From Gammaproteobacteria bacterium (lineage in GTDB: Bacteria > Pseudomonadota > Gammaproteobacteria > SZUA-229), in the NCBI GenBank assembly GCA_030637945.1, contig DAOWFN010000188.1:1-15081 (forward strand): a stretch of 15,081 bases of DNA. The letters are read 5' to 3'. Position 1 is the first letter of the stretch, and each line of letters starts with the position of its first letter. The notes beneath the pieces were generated by a model, which saw only the letters and a program-made list of their open reading frames with translations, did not search any database and had not been told where the DNA came from. Shown in pieces: positions 12,103-15,081 of this stretch. A program made the translations under genes and the position numbers.

Positions 12103-14556
12103 TTAACCTGCTATTTTCAACTGTGTAAATTCATGTGATGCCTGACCTTCTGCACGCGCTTTCCACGGATCGACCTGTGCAACTTTCTGGCTTATTTTAA
12201 AGCGTTCAGCCAGGGCTTTACGCTCTTTTTCATCATCAAGAACACAATCCTTGATGTAGGTCAAACCCACACGCTCAACCCAGGGGGCCGTACGCTCCAA
12301 ATAGTGCGCTTCTTCACGGTATTTCTGGGTGAAAGCTGCGCAGTATTCCAGTACCTCTTCTTCGGTTTCGACTTTACATAACAGATCAGTCACACGAACT
12401 TTTATGCCGCCGTTACCACCGATATGTAATTCGTAACCTGAATCTACACAGACCACACCAAAATCTTTAATCGTCGCTTCGGCACAGTTACGTGGACAAC
12501 CTGACACAGCAAGTTTATATTTATGCTGCATATAAGAACCCCAGGTGAGCTCTTCAAGCTTCACACCTAATCCTGTCGAATTCTGCGTGCCGAAACGACA
12601 CCAGGTATTACCGGCACAGGTTTTAACCGTACGCATGGCTTTACCGTAGGCATGGCCTGAAACAAAACCAGCGTCTGATAAATCTTTCCACATAGCCGGC
12701 AGGTCTTCTTTTTTAATACCGAACATATCGATCCGCTGACCGCCGGTCACTTTCATTTCTGGCACATCAAATTTATCGCAGACATCAGCGATGGCACGCA
12801 ACTCATCTGGCTTGACCAGACCGCCGAACATACGAGGTACGACGGAATAGGTACCGTCTTTTTGAATGTTACCGTGTGCACGTTCGTTGATGAAACGTGA
12901 CTGCAGGTCATCTTCATATTCTTCAGGCCAACGTGCCAACAAGTAATAGTTCAACGCCGGGCGACATGCCGCACAACCGTCCGGTGTTTTCCATTCGAGG
13001 AATTCACGAACCGCCGGTATTGTTTTTAGTTCATGATCCTTAATGGCATCGATGACATCATCATGACCGTGATCGGTACAGCTGCACACGGCTTTCTTAC
13101 TCGGTGTTGCGTCATAACCTTCACCGACGGTCGAAGCAAGAATCGATTCGACTAAACCAGTACACGAACCACAGGAAGAAGATGCTTTGGTATGTGCACG
13201 AACTTCGTCCAATGTAAAAATACCGTTTTTGCTAATCGCCTGTACGATGTCACCTTTAGAGACACCATTACAGCCACAGATTTCAGCATCATCAGGTAAC
13301 GACATCACCATAGTCGCTTCACCGTGACCGGCATCACCTAAATCATGTTGACCAAATAATATTGTTTTACGGAAGTCAGCAACGTTAGTGGCATCACGCA
13401 TCAGGCTAAAATACCAGGTACCATCCATAGTGTCACCAAACATGACGGCACCTTTAATAACATTATCTTTAAGGACTAATTTTTTGTAGACGCCACTGGC
13501 AACATCCTGCATCTGCAACACTTCGTCGCCTTCTTCTTCATTAAATTCACCGGCAGAAAAAAGATCGATACCAGTCACTTTTAATTTTGTTGACGTCATC
13601 GAACCGATGTAACGTGTACTGCCGACACGCGCCAGATGATTCGCCGCTACTTTAGCCTGCTCAAACAATGGTGCAACCAGGCCGTAACATTCATTTCGAT
13701 GCTGCACGCATTCACCCACCGCATAGATGGTCGGGTCAAATGTTTGCATGGTGTCGTTAACCACGATACCGCGCTCACAGTGTATACCCGCTTTTTGTGC
13801 CAGCTCGAAGTTAGGGCGAATACCCACAGCCATAACCACCAGTTCAGCAGCAACGATGGTACCATCCGTAAACCTCAAACCACTGACACGTTTATCACCA
13901 ATAATTTCAGCAGTCGACGCCTCCATCATGAATGTCATACCACGCTTTTCTAGCGAAGCTTTTAGTAGAGCTGAAGCTGGTTTATCTAATTGACGCTCCA
14001 TTAAAGAATCAAGCAGATGCACAACCATAACATCCATACCCTGCTTCATTAAACCGTTCGCAGCCTCTAACCCCAACAAACCGCCACCGATAACTACGGC
14101 TTTGTTATAGTCTTTTGATGCCTGCACCATCGTGTCAACATCATGAATATCACGAAAACCTAAAACACCTTCTTTATCCGCACCGGGGATCGGGATAATA
14201 AATGGGTTTGAACCCGTAGCGATCAACAGGCGATCATAAGGGAATTCTTTGCCGCTTTCGGTGATGACCGACTTTTTAACACGGGAAATTTCTGCCGCGG
14301 CATCGCCGGTAACCAGTTCGATGTCATTCTCTTCATACCATTCGAGGCTGTTCAGAATGATGTCATCAATAGTCTGCTCGCCCGCCAGTACTGGCGACAG
14401 CATGATGCGATTGTAATTAGGGTGTGGCTCAGCACCGATGACAGTGATGTCATACTGATCACTTCCCTTTTCATCTGATGTATTATGTTTAAACAGCTCT
14501 TCAAGGGCACGCATGCCCGCCATACCATTGCCGATTAAAACCAGTTTTTCTTTCAT
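12103..14556 (-). CDS. nirB: Nitrite reductase [NAD(P)H] large subunit NirB
   Basis: An 817-residue siroheme nitrite reductase, the usual NirB length. In order: FAD-binding GNGMAG (9-14) and NAD-binding GGGLLGLEAA (157-166) in an N-terminal flavoprotein reductase. A BFD-type [2Fe-2S] motif follows (Cys427, Cys429, Cys462, Cys465), then a second CxC/CxxC set (Cys491, Cys493, Cys528, Cys531). The C-terminal siroheme/[4Fe-4S] domain has Cys647 and Cys653 (TCAGNTWCRFG) and Cys687 and Cys691 (SGCPRNCAEA). It reduces nitrite to ammonium with NAD(P)H in the cytoplasm, together with NirD. GGAG at 14563-14566 is well placed before the ATG. A near-perfect sigma-54 promoter lies 36 bases upstream, so it is the first gene of the nitrate operon. 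All cofactor ligands appear intact. Confidence 0.97.
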   Translation of the reverse strand: MKEKLVLIGNGMAGMRALEELFKHNTSDEKGSDQYDITVIGAEPHPNYNRIMLSPVLAGEQTIDDIILNSLEWYEENDIELVTGDAAAEISRVKKSVITESGKEFPYDRLLIATGSNPFIIPIPGADKEGVLGFRDIHDVDTMVQASKDYNKAVVIGGGLLGLEAANGLMKQGMDVMVVHLLDSLMERQLDKPASALLKASLEKRGMTFMMEASTAEIIGDKRVSGLRFTDGTIVAAELVVMAVGIRPNFELAQKAGIHCERGIVVNDTMQTFDPTIYAVGECVQHRNECYGLVAPLFEQAKVAANHLARVGSTRYIGSMTSTKLKVTGIDLFSAGEFNEEEGDEVLQMQDVASGVYKKLVLKDNVIKGAVMFGDTMDGTWYFSLMRDATNVADFRKTILFGQHDLGDAGHGEATMVMSLPDDAEICGCNGVSKGDIVQAISKNGIFTLDEVRAHTKASSSCGSCTGLVESILASTVGEGYDATPSKKAVCSCTDHGHDDVIDAIKDHELKTIPAVREFLEWKTPDGCAACRPALNYYLLARWPEEYEDDLQSRFINERAHGNIQKDGTYSVVPRMFGGLVKPDELRAIADVCDKFDVPEMKVTGGQRIDMFGIKKEDLPAMWKDLSDAGFVSGHAYGKAMRTVKTCAGNTWCRFGTQNSTGLGVKLEELTWGSYMQHKYKLAVSGCPRNCAEATIKDFGVVCVDSGYELHIGGNGGIKVRVTDLLCKVETEEEVLEYCAAFTQKYREEAHYLERTAPWVERVGLTYIKDCVLDDEKERKALAERFKISQKVAQVDPWKARAEGQASHEFTQLKIAG

Positions 14557-14591
14557 CTAAGACTCCAAATAAGAATGCTTTGAAGTAGTAG

Positions 14592-14607
14592 AGCAAGATG
14601 CGTGCCA
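14592..14607 (-). promoter_or_regulatory. Sigma-54 promoter of the nirB operon
   Basis: Read on the minus strand, TGGCACG-CATC-TTGCT matches the sigma-54 consensus TGGCACG-N4-TTGCW at every defined position, with the required GG-to-GC spacing. The start point would be about 14582, giving a leader of about 25 bases to the nirB ATG. Sigma-54 promoters need an activator bound upstream; for nitrogen genes this is normally NtrC. Confidence 0.88.
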
Positions 14608-14680
14608 CTAATTTATGGCCGGTCAAACCACTGCAAGAAGGGCTTTCAGTACGGCATAACAATACTATTCAACACAAAAC

Positions 14681-14717
14681 GCACCAATATAGCGCAAATA
14701 TAAAGCGCAACGCACCA
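14681..14717. promoter_or_regulatory. Candidate NtrC-type activator sites between the divergent promoters
   Basis: GCACCA occurs at 14681-14686 and 14712-14717, 31 bases (about three helical turns) apart. The first is part of GCACCAATATAGCGC, which matches GCACCA-N3-TGGTGC in the left half and at 4/6 of the right half. GCGCAA is also repeated nearby (14692, 14705). Position 75-110 bases from both sigma-54 promoters suits an enhancer serving both. The match is partial, so the regulator is inferred. Confidence 0.4.
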
Positions 14718-14788
14718 TTATAAATATCTAATATTCTAATGCTGATCTAAGTACGGCATTAATAGCCGCTATCAGTGCAATTTTTCAC

Positions 14789-14805
14789 TTGGCACGACTT
14801 CTGCA
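14789..14805 (+). promoter_or_regulatory. Sigma-54 promoter of the nitrate/nitrite transporter gene
   Basis: TTGGCACG-ACTT-CTGCA matches YTGGCACG-N4-TTGCW with a single mismatch (C for the first T of the -12 element) and correct spacing. The start point would be about 14816, 38 bases before the GTG start codon. It points away from the nirB promoter, and the two share the region between them. Confidence 0.82.
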
Positions 14806-14853
14806 TTGGCATCATAAAACACGTCAAAAAAATAATATTTATACGGAGCAATT

Positions 14854-15081
14854 GTGGCTAACAGTAACAAGTTGAATCTTTTTTCTTTTACAGGAAACAT
14901 GCGAATCCTGCATTTAACCTGGTTCGCATTTTTTCTTACCTTCATGGTGTGGTTTGCACATGCACCATTAATGGTGGTTATTCGCGAAACCTTTGGTTTA
15001 TCTGACCAGGAAGTAAAAGCGCTGTTAATTCTGAATGTGGCGATGACCATCCCGGCGCGAATCGTGGTTGGTATGCTGGTC
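14854..15081 (+). CDS. NarK/NasA-type nitrate/nitrite transporter (5' part only)
   Basis: 76 codons are visible before the right edge. The start is GTG at 14854, with GGAG at 14845-14848 five bases upstream. The protein opens with a short polar stretch, then MRILHLTWFAFFLTFMVWFA and HAPLMVVIRETFGLSDQEVK, followed by LLILNVAMTIPARIVVGMLV. These are the first two helices and connecting segment of major-facilitator nitrate/nitrite porters, including the Arg of helix 2 (IPARI) linked to substrate binding in the family. It should import nitrate (or exchange nitrite) for the reductases encoded divergently. Transcription is probably from the sigma-54 promoter at 14789-14805. Without the C-terminal half, NarK1-, NarK2- and NasA-type porters cannot be separated. 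Confidence 0.88.
   Translation, partial: MANSNKLNLFSFTGNMRILHLTWFAFFLTFMVWFAHAPLMVVIRETFGLSDQEVKALLILNVAMTIPARIVVGMLV

Overview
The window looks like chromosomal DNA of a sulfur-metabolising gammaproteobacterium of moderate G+C. The evidence is a sulfur-globule-type secreted protein at the left edge, a TusA protein, a DsrC/TusE-family protein, a SPOR-domain protein, and a nitrate-assimilation cluster of proteobacterial type. I cannot name the genus from sequence alone. There are no RNA genes, CRISPR arrays, insertion sequences or phage genes.

Left part (1-5,650), a set of small independent units. (a) A secreted Gly/Tyr/Pro-rich repeat protein, cut by the left edge, reads leftward from its own sigma-70-type promoter. 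(b) A thioredoxin-like protein (minus) and a cupin plus a small two-helix membrane protein (plus) diverge from facing -10 boxes. (c) A CPA1 Na+/H+ antiporter (minus) and a PP-loop RNA-thiolation-type enzyme followed by TusA (plus) diverge from a short region. In that region two extended -10 elements lie in the arms of one inverted repeat. (d) A coiled-coil, single-span membrane protein with a C-terminal SPOR domain reads leftward.

Right part (5,798-14,556), one long leftward series of eight genes: nirB, nirD, a CBS-domain protein, a molybdopterin nitrate reductase (nasA), a fused DmsB-DmsC-like iron-sulfur/membrane subunit, a small membrane protein, mobB and a DsrC/TusE-family protein. A divergent NarK/NasA-type nitrate/nitrite transporter starts at 14,854 and runs off the right edge. 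The 297-base gap between transporter and nirB carries two excellent sigma-54 (-24/-12) promoters, one per direction, with GCACCA half-sites resembling NtrC boxes between them. This indicates control by nitrogen status.

How the genes fit together: the transporter imports nitrate and NasA reduces it to nitrite. The fused BC subunit probably supplies electrons from the quinol pool, instead of the ferredoxin/NAD(P)H supply usual for assimilatory enzymes. NirBD reduces nitrite to ammonium, and MobB helps make the Mo-bisMGD cofactor. The most unusual points are the quinol-linked layout of an assimilatory nitrate reductase and the operon-terminal DsrC-family protein, which keeps the inner cysteine (CysB) but has Leu where the C-terminal cysteine (CysA) should be. 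Two dispersed-repeat-like palindromes interrupt the operon: a 10-bp perfect hairpin between nirB and nirD, and a 14-bp inverted repeat between the CBS gene and nasA.
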